A stretch of DNA of 64,000 nucleotides from Janthinobacterium sp. LM6 (lineage in GTDB: Bacteria > Pseudomonadota > Gammaproteobacteria > Burkholderiales > Burkholderiaceae_D), in assembly GCF_002002885.1 (NCBI RefSeq), contig NZ_CP019510.1:2604001-2668000 (forward strand). Direction: 5' to 3'. Made by a program: the position numbers and the translations under genes. Numbering within the stretch: the stretch's first letter is position 1; every line of letters begins with the position of its first letter. Positions 8,596 through 17,807 of the stretch are shown piece by piece. The notes under the pieces are model-generated. The model did no database searches. It saw nothing but the letters and a program-made list of their open reading frames with translations, and was not told where the DNA came from.

Positions 8596-9102
8596 TCAGG
8601 GCGTTTGCAGGATCTGTTCGAGCAGCGCGGGCAGCGGCTGACGGATATCGAGCACGATGCCGGCCTCGTCCGCCTGCAGCGGCTGCAGGGTGGCCAGCTG
8701 GCTGTCGAGCAGGCTGGCGGGCATGAAGTGGCCCGGGCGCTGCAAGCGGCTTTCCAGCACGGCGCGCGGACCGTCCAGGTGGACGAAGCGCAGGGCCGGG
8801 TCGCCTGCGCGCAGCACGTCGCGGTAGGCGCGTTTCAGGGCCGAGCAGGAAACGACGAGGCCGCTGCCTTGCGCGCGGGCCGTGGCGATCCGGTCGCGCA
8901 GGGCGGCCAGCCAGCCGGCCCGGTCGGCATCGTCGAGCGGGATGCCGGCCGCCATCTTGGCCACGTTTTGCGGCGAATGCACGTCGTCGCCTTCCACGTA
9001 GGGCACGTGCAGGGCTTCGGCCAGCAGGCTGCCGACGGCGCTCTTGCCGCAGCCGGACACGCCCATCACGACCCAGCGCACGGCGGGCACGCCCAGGCTC
9101 AA
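8596..9102 (-). CDS. gntK: Gluconokinase
   Basis: 168 residues. The Walker A loop MGVSGCGKSAVG sits at residues 13-24, followed by VEGDDVHSPQNVAKMAAGIPLDDADR, a GntK signature, and by VVSCSALKRAYRD. It phosphorylates D-gluconate to 6-phosphogluconate for the Entner-Doudoroff or pentose phosphate route. I favour a TTG start at 9102, which gives the 12 residues usually found before the P-loop strand and overlaps the TGA of the OmpA-like gene (TTGA). The alternative is ATG at 9066. Placement behind a cyclic-di-GMP cassette is odd; no other gluconate genes are present. Confidence 0.9.
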   Translation of the reverse strand: MSLGVPAVRWVVMGVSGCGKSAVGSLLAEALHVPYVEGDDVHSPQNVAKMAAGIPLDDADRAGWLAALRDRIATARAQGSGLVVSCSALKRAYRDVLRAGDPALRFVHLDGPRAVLESRLQRPGHFMPASLLDSQLATLQPLQADEAGIVLDIRQPLPALLEQILQTP

Positions 9103-9602
9103 GGCGCCGAAACGATGACGGTGACGCGGCGGTTTTCCGCCTTGCCCGTCTTGCTGGCGTTCGAGGCGACCGGTTTGCTCATGCCCAGGCCCTTGACGCT
9201 GATGTTGTCGCGCGGAATGCCCGATGCGCTCATGGCGTCGGCTACCACGTTGGCGCGCGCCAGCGACAGCTTGTCGTTGTACGCTTCCGTGCCTTCGTTA
9301 TCCGTATGGCCTTCCACGCGCATGTGGGTAATGCCCACTTTCAGCAGGGCGGCGCTGATTTTCTGGATGGCGTTGCGGCTCGGTGCCGTCAGCTTGGCGG
9401 CGTCGAATTCGAACAGCAGCTTGTCCGTAAAGCTCAGTTCCCAGCCTTCGTCGGTCTGGTTGAAGCCTTGCTCCTTCAAGGTGGCGACTTGCTCGGCATT
9501 GAACAGCGGTTTGATTTCTGGCGTGCTCTGGCAGGCGGCCAGCAGGCCCAGCATGAACAGACCGAGGACGCCGCGGCGAAATTGCTTGTAGAGAAATTGC
9601 AT
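9099..9602 (-). CDS. yfiB: YfiB-like OmpA-family outer membrane lipoprotein
   Basis: 167 residues. The lipoprotein signal ends at LLAACQS. A linker is followed by an OmpA C-terminal peptidoglycan-binding domain from about residue 60: LLFEFDAAKL, VEGHTDNEGTEAYNDKLSLARA and NRRVTVIV. With the upstream YfiN and YfiR genes this is the YfiBNR arrangement. In Pseudomonas, YfiB sequesters periplasmic YfiR at the outer membrane and so relieves YfiN. AAGGAG lies before the ATG at 9602; a longer frame to 9701 would run into yfiN. The stop overlaps the TTG of gntK. Confidence 0.85.
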   Translation of the reverse strand: MQFLYKQFRRGVLGLFMLGLLAACQSTPEIKPLFNAEQVATLKEQGFNQTDEGWELSFTDKLLFEFDAAKLTAPSRNAIQKISAALLKVGITHMRVEGHTDNEGTEAYNDKLSLARANVVADAMSASGIPRDNISVKGLGMSKPVASNASKTGKAENRRVTVIVSAP

Positions 9603-9618
9603 GGTGTTGCTCCTTGGT

Positions 9619-10890
9619 TCAGGGGTGAATATGGGGTTGCGGCAGGCGCGCCACCTGGCGCGTGCCGCGCTGCGCCTGCTTGGCGCGGTACATGGCTTCA
9701 TCCGCCGCGCCTACCAGCGAGACGGCGTCGATGGCGTGGTCGGGGAAGACGGCCACGCCGATGGTCAGCGAGCTGACGATGCTGTTGCCGGTGGGTAATT
9801 CAATGGCTTGCGCCATGGCAGCGATGATGTTGTCGGCGATATGCATGGCGTCGCTGCTGTTGCGCAGCGGCTTGAGCAGGATGGCGAATTCGTCGCCGCC
9901 CAGGCGCGCCACCAGGTCGCCCTCGCGCAATTGCTGCTTGATGCGCGCGGCGATCGTCACCAGCACCCGGTCGCCCGAGGCATGGCCGAAGGTGTCGTTG
10001 ATGTATTTGAAGCGGTCGCTGTCGAGGAACAGCACGGCCACCTTGCCATTGCCGACCCGCGCTTCGAGGATGGCGCGTTCCAGCTCCGCTTCCATGAAGG
10101 CGCGGTTCGACAGGCCCGTCAGGCTGTCGTGGTTGGCGCGGTGCGACAGCGAGGCGTTTTCCTTTTGCAGATGGCTTTGCCATGCTTCCAGTTCGTCGAG
10201 CAGGGCGTTGAAGTCGTCATTGATCTGGTTCAACTCGGCAATATTGGCTGGCGGCACGCGCAGTTCGAACGAGCGGTCGCGCCGCACGCGGTGGGCCGTT
10301 TCCGCCAGGTGGCGCAGGGGCGACGTGATTTCCGTTTCCATGCGGCGCGACAGGCGCACGGCGACGGCCAGGCTGAGCACCAGGCAGGCGAGCAGGCAGG
10401 CCAGGCCGCTGAGCAGGAAGGGCAGCAGGCTGCGGCTGTGCGGCACCAGGGTGATGTTGCCGATGACCTGATCATTGCGCGTGACGGGGAAGGTCAGCGA
10501 ATCGGGCAGCATCCAGCCCGTCAGCGCGCGTTCGATGTAGTAGCGGGTACTGTGTTCGCCCCGTTCCCAGCGGGCCAGTACCTTGCCGGCCTTGTCGCTC
10601 ACCTGCGCCTGGTCGATATCCTCATTGACGCCGATCAAGGCCAGCGCTTCACTGGCGACCATGGCGTCGCCAAAGACGACGGCCCCTTCCACCGTGTAGC
10701 TCATCGAGCGGGCCACCAGGCGCAGGTTCTGGTCCGAATACACGCGCAGGGCCAGCAGCGCCACGGCCGTCAGGGTCAGGCCGGCCGCCAGCACGGCGAT
10801 CAGCGATACGCTCAGGTGGGCGCGCCGCAGCACGCTGTCGAGCGTGGGGCGGGGCGGGCGGGCAGGCTTGTTGCTCATGCGGGCGCTCAT
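9619..10890 (-). CDS. yfiN: YfiN/TpbB-like membrane diguanylate cyclase
   Basis: 423 residues. TM1 at about 28-52, a periplasmic domain of about 100 residues, TM2 at about 155-178, HAMP at about 180-235, GGDEF domain from about 255 with an intact GGDEF site (ARLGGDEFAIL). Five residues upstream is an RxxD inhibitory site (REGD). It makes cyclic di-GMP from two GTP. In Pseudomonas YfiR holds the periplasmic part inactive. The start at 10890 has AAGGGA upstream and overlaps the yfiR stop by ATGA; yfiB follows after 16 bases. Confidence 0.9.
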   Translation of the reverse strand: MSARMSNKPARPPRPTLDSVLRRAHLSVSLIAVLAAGLTLTAVALLALRVYSDQNLRLVARSMSYTVEGAVVFGDAMVASEALALIGVNEDIDQAQVSDKAGKVLARWERGEHSTRYYIERALTGWMLPDSLTFPVTRNDQVIGNITLVPHSRSLLPFLLSGLACLLACLVLSLAVAVRLSRRMETEITSPLRHLAETAHRVRRDRSFELRVPPANIAELNQINDDFNALLDELEAWQSHLQKENASLSHRANHDSLTGLSNRAFMEAELERAILEARVGNGKVAVLFLDSDRFKYINDTFGHASGDRVLVTIAARIKQQLREGDLVARLGGDEFAILLKPLRNSSDAMHIADNIIAAMAQAIELPTGNSIVSSLTIGVAVFPDHAIDAVSLVGAADEAMYRAKQAQRGTRQVARLPQPHIHP

Positions 10891-11468
10891 GGCGGCGGTC
10901 CCTTGCGACGTGCAATTTGCAAGGCGTTCGGATGCACGCGCAGGCCGCTGCGGGCGATGGCGTCGAGGTTGACGTCAAAACCGATCTGCGCCTCGTTCAG
11001 GCGCAGGCAGAACATGGTGCCCACGGTGCACGATGTGCCGGGCTCGGCGACCGATAAAATCGGCTTGCCGATGAGCTGCGCCAGCAAGTGCTCGCGCTCT
11101 CCCTCGGGCAGGCTGCCCAGGTAGACGACGTCGCATTCGCTGGCCGCGCTTGCCAGCGCCGGGATTTTCACGCGGATGCGCTGGCCCAGGCTGGAGGCGG
11201 GCGTGTCGACGATGGCCGCGCCGTAGCGGGGTGCACCGACCATGCAGACGCGCACTTCCTGGCGCGCCACGGGCCAGCGCACATAGCTGACGATGCCAAA
11301 CAGGACCTGGGCCACCTCGGCGGGACGCCTGGCGTCGGCCGCCGCGCCCGTTTGCGCCCACACCGCGCACGGCGCCAGCGCGCTGCAGGCGAGCAGCGAG
11401 GCCAGCAGCACGACAGCGAACAGGGCTGGCGGCGCGGAGCGCTGCCGGTGGCGAGGGGAGGAGGGCAC
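10887..11468 (-). CDS. yfiR: YfiR-like periplasmic repressor of YfiN
   Basis: 193 residues, GTG start. The signal peptide is long and ends near AVWAQTG. The mature part has the YfiR core (EVAQVLFGIVSYVRWP, VRVCMVG, ECDVVYLG, GKPILSVAE, CTVGTMFCLRLNE, FDVNLDAIARSGLRV). Four cysteines in the mature part match the two redox-sensitive disulfides of the family. It should bind the periplasmic domain of YfiN and keep it off until YfiB or envelope stress releases it. It is the first gene of the operon; no convincing Shine-Dalgarno precedes the GTG, so the start may be off by a few codons. Confidence 0.85.
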   Translation of the reverse strand: MPSSPRHRQRSAPPALFAVVLLASLLACSALAPCAVWAQTGAAADARRPAEVAQVLFGIVSYVRWPVARQEVRVCMVGAPRYGAAIVDTPASSLGQRIRVKIPALASAASECDVVYLGSLPEGEREHLLAQLIGKPILSVAEPGTSCTVGTMFCLRLNEAQIGFDVNLDAIARSGLRVHPNALQIARRKGPPP

Positions 11469-11663
11469 GGCGTCGGTGTCTTTATTCGGGTCGGGTGGCT
11501 ACTTAAATTGTTACTCAGCAACACAGACTGTACGGAAGTCCCGGTTGAAAGTAAATCACGGCGCTACGCCATACAACCTTGCATTATAAACACGAATGTG
11601 AAAACTTGCATTCTTTACCATGAGAATTACTTGTCAACACTGCCGTGGCACGCCAGAGTGTTG

Positions 11664-13316
11664 CTATTCTTCCAATGTCGCCTCCAGCAAGTCGATTTCG
11701 CGCAGCAGGCGCAAATGGATGGTGTCGTCCAGTTCGCCTGAAATACGACGGCGGAACAGTTCATCGCGCTCCGCATTCAGCGCTTCCAGCCGCAGCGCGC
11801 GCTCGGCCTTGGCCAGTTCCTGCAAGCGCATCGCCTCGTCGTTGCTGCTTTCGCCATACGCGAGGCGGCGCCGGTAGGCTTCGATCAGGCGGTTGGCCGC
11901 CTCCGTGACGACTTGCTGCTTGTCATTCTTGTCGATGCCTTCGCACACTTTTTCCAGCCGCGCGATGGCCGCCTCGGCGGCTGCGGCGCGGGCATTGCGC
12001 TCTTCCGTCGAACGGCGCGCGGGCGGCGCGAACACCAGGCCCTTGGTCAGCAGGGGCAGGGTGACGCTGGCCAGCAGCAGCGACAGCAGAATCACGCCCA
12101 TGGCCAGGAAGATGACGAGGTCGCGCGCCGGGAAACGATTGCCATCGGGCAAGAACAGGGGCAGGGTCAGGATGCCGGCCAGGGTCAGCGCGCCGCGCAC
12201 GCCCGCGAACGACGCCACCAGCAGCAGGCGCAGGCTGGGGCGCGCCAGCAGCGCCGCATCCTTCGGTTCGCCCGCGATTTTCTTGTGGTGCTTGAACAGG
12301 GTCAGTTTCATGGAAATGAAGACCCACAGGAAGCGCATGAAGGTCAGCCCCACCGTGATGGCGATGACGAACAGGGGCAGCTTCCAGGCGCTGCCGGCGC
12401 CGATTTCGGCGGAGGCGGCGGGCAAGCCGGCCACGGTGGCGGGCAGCTGCGCGCCCAGCATGACGAAGATCACGCCATTCAAGACCAGTTGCACGGTATC
12501 CCACACGGCCTTGCGCTGGGTGCGCGTGGCGGCCAGCGGGCGGCCGATCAGGTCGGCGTAATGCATGGATACGCCCGCCGTGGCGGCGGCCAGGATGCCG
12601 GAACCGTGGATTTGCTCGGCGCCCAGGTAGGCGGCGAACGGGATCAGGATGCTGATCAGGATTTGCAGGCCCGGTTCTTCGCCCACCTTGCTCACGAGCC
12701 ATTTATTCGCCAGGCCCACGCCCCACGAGATGGCCAGGCCGATGACGATGCCGCCGCCCGCTTCCTGCAGGAAACTCAGCGAGGCGGCGCCGATGGAAAA
12801 ACCGCCCGTCATCATGGCGCCCACGGCAAACGTGAAGCAGACCAGGCCGGAAGCGTCGTTCAGCAGCGATTCGCCTTCGAGGATGTGCATCAGGCGCGGC
12901 GGGATCGGGTTGCCGGCAGCGATCGCCGAGACGGCCACGGGGTCCGTCGGCGACAGGATGGCACCGAGCGCGAAGGCGACGGCCAGCGGCACGCTGGGGA
13001 TCAGCCAGTCGATGAAAAAGCCCATGCCCAGCACGGTAAACAGCACCAGGCCGATGGCCAGCATCAGGATCGAGCGCGCGTCGGAAAAGAAGGCGCCCTT
13101 GGGGATGCGCCAGCCATCGAGAAACAGCAGCGGCGGGATGAAGAGCAGGAAGAAAATGTCGGGATCGAGCGGCACTTGCACGCCAAACAAGGCCAATCCC
13201 GTGCCGCCGGCGATCTGGATCAGGGGCAGCGGCAGCCTGACCCAGCGCGAGCGGGCGAGAAAGCCGCACAGGACGACGGTCAGGACGAGGATGAGGATGA
13301 TGGTAACGGTATGCAT
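11664..13316 (-). CDS. CPA1-family Na+/H+ antiporter
   Basis: 550 residues. About 12 membrane segments to residue ~415, with the CPA1 signatures FIPPLLFLDGWR near residue 60 and GAILSPTDPVAVSAIA near residue 120. Then ESLLNDASGLV carries the ND ion-binding pair (family motif). The last ~130 residues form a soluble, charged, helical cytoplasmic tail (RLEKVCEGIDKNDKQQVV onward), which is probably regulatory. It exchanges cytoplasmic Na+ for protons. The ATG at 13316 begins right before the first membrane segment, but no purine-rich ribosome site is visible, so the in-frame ATG at 13403 is not excluded. The 195 bases downstream to yfiR hold nothing I recognise. Confidence 0.88.
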   Translation of the reverse strand: MHTVTIILILVLTVVLCGFLARSRWVRLPLPLIQIAGGTGLALFGVQVPLDPDIFFLLFIPPLLFLDGWRIPKGAFFSDARSILMLAIGLVLFTVLGMGFFIDWLIPSVPLAVAFALGAILSPTDPVAVSAIAAGNPIPPRLMHILEGESLLNDASGLVCFTFAVGAMMTGGFSIGAASLSFLQEAGGGIVIGLAISWGVGLANKWLVSKVGEEPGLQILISILIPFAAYLGAEQIHGSGILAAATAGVSMHYADLIGRPLAATRTQRKAVWDTVQLVLNGVIFVMLGAQLPATVAGLPAASAEIGAGSAWKLPLFVIAITVGLTFMRFLWVFISMKLTLFKHHKKIAGEPKDAALLARPSLRLLLVASFAGVRGALTLAGILTLPLFLPDGNRFPARDLVIFLAMGVILLSLLLASVTLPLLTKGLVFAPPARRSTEERNARAAAAEAAIARLEKVCEGIDKNDKQQVVTEAANRLIEAYRRRLAYGESSNDEAMRLQELAKAERALRLEALNAERDELFRRRISGELDDTIHLRLLREIDLLEATLEE

Positions 13317-13403
13317 GAAGGAGCGGCGGCGTGCTGAAACGCTGATTATAAGGCGCAGCCCGCCTGCAGGCGTTGCCTGCGTGTCATTGCGTACATACAA
13401 CAA

Positions 13404-13428
13404 GTCACAATCGCGGTAAGATTGTCAC
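13404..13428. promoter_or_regulatory. Inverted repeat between antiporter and cytochrome operon
   Basis: Arms GTCACAATC and GATTGTCAC are separated by seven bases (GCGGTAA) and pair at 8 of 9 positions. The repeat sits between the divergent antiporter and Mo-hydroxylase genes, where an operator would be expected. No regulator gene is adjacent, so the binding protein is unknown. Confidence 0.35.
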
Positions 13429-13523
13429 TGTGCCCCTGTTGCCGCCGCCGTTGGCCGGCGGCTGGTCGCCTTGCTTTATTTCTTTGCTGTCACCCTGGAC
13501 TTTACTTTTCACTGGTTCCCGTT

Positions 13524-14822
13524 TTGCTCAAGAAAATCTTCACCGGCCTGCTGCTGTCGCTGGCATTGCTCATCGTGGCGGCCCTTGCCGCGTATCTGTA
13601 TTACTGGCGCCCCGCGCTGGCGCCCATCGATCCGCCTGCCGCCACGGCATTTTCCCCGCAAGTGGTGGAGCGGGGCCGCATCCTGGCGGGCATGGGCAAT
13701 TGCGCCGCCTGCCATACGGCCAAGGGCGGCGCCGATTACGCGGGCGGCCACGGCCTGGCCACGCCGTTCGGCACGATCTACGCGACGAATATCACGCCCG
13801 ACCGGCAAACGGGCATCGGCCGCTGGTCGCTGGCGGCCTTCCAGCGGGCCATGCGCGAAGGCGTGGGCCGCGATGGCGCGCATTTGTATCCCGTCTTTCC
13901 GTACACCCATTTCAACCTTGTCTCGGATACGGACCTGACGGCCTTGTATGCGTATTTCATGACGCGCCCGCCCGTGTATGCGGCGGCGCCCGCCAACAGC
14001 GTGCCGTTTCCCCTGAACTTGCGGCCGCTACAGGCGGGCTGGAAGCTGCTGTTTTTCAAGCCAGCGCCTTTCCAGCTTGATCCTGCGCAAGGCCTGGACT
14101 GGAACCGGGGCCGCTACCTGGCCGAGGGCCTGGCCCATTGCGCCGCCTGCCACACGCCGCGCAATGCGCTGGGCGCCGAGCTGGCCGGTTCGTCCTATCT
14201 GGGCGCGGCCATCGACCACTGGTATGCGCCGGCCTTGACCAGCGCCAACACGGCCCCCTTGCCGTGGACGCAGGACGAGCTGTACGCCTTCCTGCGCACG
14301 GGCGCGACGGCCCTGCACGGCGTGGCGGCAGGGCCCATGTCGGCCGTCGTGCACGAAGGCATGGGCGCCTCGCCCGATAGCGATCTCCGCGCGCTGGCCA
14401 CGTATTTTGCCGGCGTGGCCGGGGCTGAACAACGCCAGGTCGATACCGATGCCGTGGTGAAGGCCGGCATCGTCCGCTCGCAGAGGGTCAGCCTGGTCGA
14501 CAACGACCGTGGCGCCAGCCTGTACGTGGCCGCCTGCGCGGCGTGCCACTCGAACAGCGATGGAAAACCCGTGGCTCTGCGCCCGGAACTGAGCCTGAAC
14601 AGCGCCGTCAGCGCGCCCGATCCCGCCAACCTGATCCAGGTGATATTGCACGGCATCAGCAAGGACGACGCCATGCCCGGCTTGCTGATGCCCGGCTTTG
14701 CCGCTTCGCTGACGGACAACGATGTGGCCCAGCTGGCCGCCTATTTGCGCCGCAGCCGCAGCCACCAGCCGGCCTGGACGAACCTGGAAGCGGCCGTGAC
14801 ACGCGCGCGTGCCGGCAAGTAA
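13524..14822 (+). CDS. Membrane-anchored triple-haem cytochrome c subunit
   Basis: About 432 residues with three CAACH haem sites (NCAACHTAKGG, HCAACHTPRNA, ACAACHSNSD) spaced as in the cytochrome subunits of periplasmic alcohol, aldehyde and gluconate dehydrogenases. A single N-terminal hydrophobic segment (FTGLLLSLALLIVAALAAYLYY) exports and anchors it. It should take electrons from the two following subunits and pass them to the respiratory chain. The start is uncertain: there is no ATG, and I favour a TTG at 13524 just before the signal anchor over a TTG at 13422 that would add a Cys/Arg-rich leader. The 2Fe-2S gene begins 29 bases after its stop. Confidence 0.82.
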   Translation: MLKKIFTGLLLSLALLIVAALAAYLYYWRPALAPIDPPAATAFSPQVVERGRILAGMGNCAACHTAKGGADYAGGHGLATPFGTIYATNITPDRQTGIGRWSLAAFQRAMREGVGRDGAHLYPVFPYTHFNLVSDTDLTALYAYFMTRPPVYAAAPANSVPFPLNLRPLQAGWKLLFFKPAPFQLDPAQGLDWNRGRYLAEGLAHCAACHTPRNALGAELAGSSYLGAAIDHWYAPALTSANTAPLPWTQDELYAFLRTGATALHGVAAGPMSAVVHEGMGASPDSDLRALATYFAGVAGAEQRQVDTDAVVKAGIVRSQRVSLVDNDRGASLYVAACAACHSNSDGKPVALRPELSLNSAVSAPDPANLIQVILHGISKDDAMPGLLMPGFAASLTDNDVAQLAAYLRRSRSHQPAWTNLEAAVTRARAGK

Positions 14823-14851
14823 TTCTTGAAAGTTTCTTATGTATAGCACTC

Positions 14852-15319
14852 ATGTATAACATTACCGTCAATGGCCAGCCCTTCGGCACCGAGGCCGACG
14901 CCGAAACACCCCTGCTGTGGGTGCTGCGCGACGAAGTCAACTTGAAAGGCACGAAGTTTGGCTGCGGCATCGGCATGTGCGGCGCCTGCACCGTGCACGT
15001 GGATGGCCGCGCCATGCGCTCGTGCATCACGCCGATTGCCGCCGTGGCCGGCTGCGCCATCACCACCATCGAAGGCCTCTCGCCCGATGGCACGCACCCG
15101 TTGCAGCGGGCGTGGCTGGCCACGCAGGCGCCCCAGTGCGGCTATTGCCAGTCGGGCCAGATCATGCAGGCGGCCACCTTGTTGAAAGATTATCCGCAAC
15201 CGACGGATGCGAATATCGATGCCGTCATGAGCGGCAACCTGTGCCGCTGCATGGCGTATGTGCGCATCCGCAAGGCCATCAAGCTGGCGGCCGGCATGCA
15301 GGAGGCGCCCGGTGTTTAA
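14852..15319 (+). CDS. 2Fe-2S subunit of a periplasmic molybdenum hydroxylase
   Basis: 155 residues. The N-terminal plant-type [2Fe-2S] cluster ligands are in GCGIGMCGACTVHV plus RSC; the second cluster ligands are in QCGYCQSG and NLCRCMAY. The usual CRCGTY reads CRCMAY. The family (IorA, NdhS, CoxS-like) shuttles electrons from the Mo centre. It has no signal peptide, so it presumably rides through the Tat system bound to the large subunit. The 3' end overlaps the GTG of the large-subunit gene by eight bases. Confidence 0.9.
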   Translation: MYNITVNGQPFGTEADAETPLLWVLRDEVNLKGTKFGCGIGMCGACTVHVDGRAMRSCITPIAAVAGCAITTIEGLSPDGTHPLQRAWLATQAPQCGYCQSGQIMQAATLLKDYPQPTDANIDAVMSGNLCRCMAYVRIRKAIKLAAGMQEAPGV

Positions 15320-17630
15320 GTTGCCGAAAGAAAATTCTGCTGCCCGTCCCAGCTCGCTGGGGCGGCGCGGTTTCCTGATCGCCGCCGCCGGCACGGGGTT
15401 TACGCTGGCCTTTTTGCGCGCCGACAGCTCCTTGGCCGACAGCAAGGTGGCACGCGTGCCGCCCGCCAAGCCGGCCGCGCCCGTGTTCGACCCCAGCATC
15501 TGGTTCCAGATCGGCCGCGATGGCATGATCACCGTCAATATCGCCAAGGCGGAAATGGGCCAGCATATCGGTACGGCCCTGGCGCGCATCGTCGCCGAAG
15601 AGCTGGAAGCGGACTGGAGCAAGGTACGCCTGCATTATGTGGACACGGACCCGAAATGGGGATTGATGGTGACGGGCGGCAGCTGGTCCGTCTGGCAGAA
15701 TTTCGATCCACTCAGCCGTGCCGGCGCGGCCGGGCGTCTGGCGCTGGTCGAGGAGGGCGCGCGCCTGCTGCGCGTGCCCGTGTCCGCCTGCCACGCCAGG
15801 CTGGGCGTCGTGCATGGCCGGGGACGGTCGATCAGCTATGGCGACATCGTGCGCCGTGGCAAGCTGGCGCGCCAGTACACGCCGGAACAATTGAAAGCCA
15901 TCGTGCTGAAGACGCCGCAGCAGCGCAGCCTGATCGGCCAGCACGTGCAGGCGCTCGACATACCCGCGAAAATCAATGGCGCGGCCGTGTACGGCATCGA
16001 TGCGCAGGTCGAGGGCATGCTGTATGCGCGCCCGAAGATTCCGCCCACGCGCTACGGCGCGAAAGTGGTGTCCATCGACGATGCGGCCGCGAAAAAGGTC
16101 AAGGGCTATCTGCGTTCGTTCGCCTTGCAGGATCCCAGCGGCACGGTGCCCGGCTGGGTCATGGTGGTGGCCGAAACGTATGCGGCCGCCATGCGCGCGG
16201 CCGACCTGGTGCAAGTGAAATGGCGGGCTGGCGCGGCGGCCCACGTGGCGGAGCAGGATATCCTCAACTACGCCGCCAAGCAGCTGGCCGATGCCAGCCT
16301 GGGCGCGCGCGTGGTCGACGATGACGGCGTGGAGCAAGCGTTCAAGGATGCCAGCCTGCAACTGGAACGCCACTACACGACCAGCACCGTGCTGCATTTC
16401 CAGCTGGAACCCGTGAATGCCCTGGCGCAGGAAATCGACGGCGTCTGGCACATTCATGCGGGCAACCAATGGCAATCGTTGATCCTGCCCGTGCTGGCGC
16501 AGGCGCTCAAGGTGGAGCAGGACAAGGTGATGCTGCACACCTATCTGCTGGGCGGCGGTTTCGGGCGGCGCCTGAATGGCGATTATTGCGTGCCGGCCGC
16601 CCTGGCAGCGCAAGCCGTGGGGCGCCCCGTCAAGATGATCTGCACGCGGTCCGACGATGCCCGTTTCGATTCGCCCCGCTCGCCGTCCGTGCAGCATGTG
16701 CGCATGGCATTCGACGACGCGGGCAAGGTGTCGGCGATGGTGCACGAGGCCAGCGCGGGCTGGCCCACGCAAGCGATGATTCCCGCCTTCCTGGCCAAGG
16801 ATAAGCAGGGCCATCCGTATGACACGTTCGCCATCGCCGGCGCGGACCACTGGTACGCGGTGGGCGCGCAGCGCGTGCGGGCCGTGTCGAACGACCTGGC
16901 CAACAGCAGTTTCCGCTCCGGCTGGCTGCGCTCCGTGGGGCCCGGCTGGACGAATTGGGCTGTGGAAAGTTTCATGGACGAGGCGGCGCAGGCGGCCAAG
17001 GTCGATCCGCTGGTATTCCGCCTGTCCCTGCTGCAGGCGTCGGGCCGCAATGCGGGCAGCGCGCCGAACGCCGTCGGCGGCGCCGCGCGCCTGGCCCACG
17101 TGCTGCAGCGCGTGGCGGACAAGGCGGGCTGGGGCAAGGCCATGCCGCCCGACACGGGCCTGGGCATCGCCGCCACGTTCGGCCAGGAACGCGACATGCC
17201 CACCTGGACGGCGTGCGTCGCGCGGGTCAAGGTGGATCGCGGCACTTGCATGGTGAAAGTCGAAAAATTGTTCATGGTGATCGATGCGGGCAGCATCGTC
17301 GACCCCGATGGCGCGCTGGCGCAGGCGGAAGGGGGCGCCCTGTGGGGCGTGAGCATGGCCTTGCATGAAGGCACGGCTTTCCTGAACGGCGAAGTGAAGG
17401 ATACCAACCTGAATACCTACACGCCCCTGCGCATGGCCGACGTGCCCGAGCTCGACATCGAATTCGTTGCCAGCACGCACACGGCAACGGGCATGGGCGA
17501 ACCGCCCACGACGGCCGTGGCGCCGGCCATCGGCAACGCCATCTTCGCCGCTGTGGCGTCGCGTGTGCGGCATTTGCCGATCCGTCCGGAAGCCGTGCTG
17601 AAGGGGCTGGACCGGCACGGCGCCGTATAG
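15312..17630 (+). CDS. Tat-exported molybdopterin-binding subunit (xanthine dehydrogenase/IorB family)
   Basis: 772 residues from a GTG at 15312 with AGGAGG upstream. A twin-arginine signal RRGFLIAAAGTGF lies at about residues 19-31. Two Mo-binding aldehyde/xanthine-type domains follow; GGGFGRRL contacts the cofactor and TGMGEPPTTAVAPAIGNA carries the likely catalytic Glu. With the cytochrome and 2Fe-2S genes it forms a three-subunit periplasmic oxidoreductase like isoquinoline 1-oxidoreductase, nicotinate dehydrogenase or membrane aldehyde dehydrogenases. It hydroxylates an N-heterocycle or oxidises an aldehyde; the substrate cannot be told from sequence. It needs a cytosine-dinucleotide Mo cofactor, whose biosynthesis genes are not in the window. 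Confidence 0.88.
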   Translation: MFKLPKENSAARPSSLGRRGFLIAAAGTGFTLAFLRADSSLADSKVARVPPAKPAAPVFDPSIWFQIGRDGMITVNIAKAEMGQHIGTALARIVAEELEADWSKVRLHYVDTDPKWGLMVTGGSWSVWQNFDPLSRAGAAGRLALVEEGARLLRVPVSACHARLGVVHGRGRSISYGDIVRRGKLARQYTPEQLKAIVLKTPQQRSLIGQHVQALDIPAKINGAAVYGIDAQVEGMLYARPKIPPTRYGAKVVSIDDAAAKKVKGYLRSFALQDPSGTVPGWVMVVAETYAAAMRAADLVQVKWRAGAAAHVAEQDILNYAAKQLADASLGARVVDDDGVEQAFKDASLQLERHYTTSTVLHFQLEPVNALAQEIDGVWHIHAGNQWQSLILPVLAQALKVEQDKVMLHTYLLGGGFGRRLNGDYCVPAALAAQAVGRPVKMICTRSDDARFDSPRSPSVQHVRMAFDDAGKVSAMVHEASAGWPTQAMIPAFLAKDKQGHPYDTFAIAGADHWYAVGAQRVRAVSNDLANSSFRSGWLRSVGPGWTNWAVESFMDEAAQAAKVDPLVFRLSLLQASGRNAGSAPNAVGGAARLAHVLQRVADKAGWGKAMPPDTGLGIAATFGQERDMPTWTACVARVKVDRGTCMVKVEKLFMVIDAGSIVDPDGALAQAEGGALWGVSMALHEGTAFLNGEVKDTNLNTYTPLRMADVPELDIEFVASTHTATGMGEPPTTAVAPAIGNAIFAAVASRVRHLPIRPEAVLKGLDRHGAV

Positions 17631-17807
17631 TCTTGCCTTCCTGGCGGCGGTGCGCGGACGGCTGCGCAGGAATGGCCGCGGGCTGCTACACTGAAGTTGG
17701 CCGCCCGGGGCACGCAGGCTGTCCCCGGCCCGGCAAGATCAGCGTAAAATCAGCGTACAGCTTGACTTCAGCTTTAGCTTGATCCCAGCTCGATTGCGGA
17801 GGCAACC

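Noticed and set aside
17741..17762. Small tandem repeat ATCAGCGTA
   Set aside because: Only two copies, no relation to neighbouring genes or an origin.
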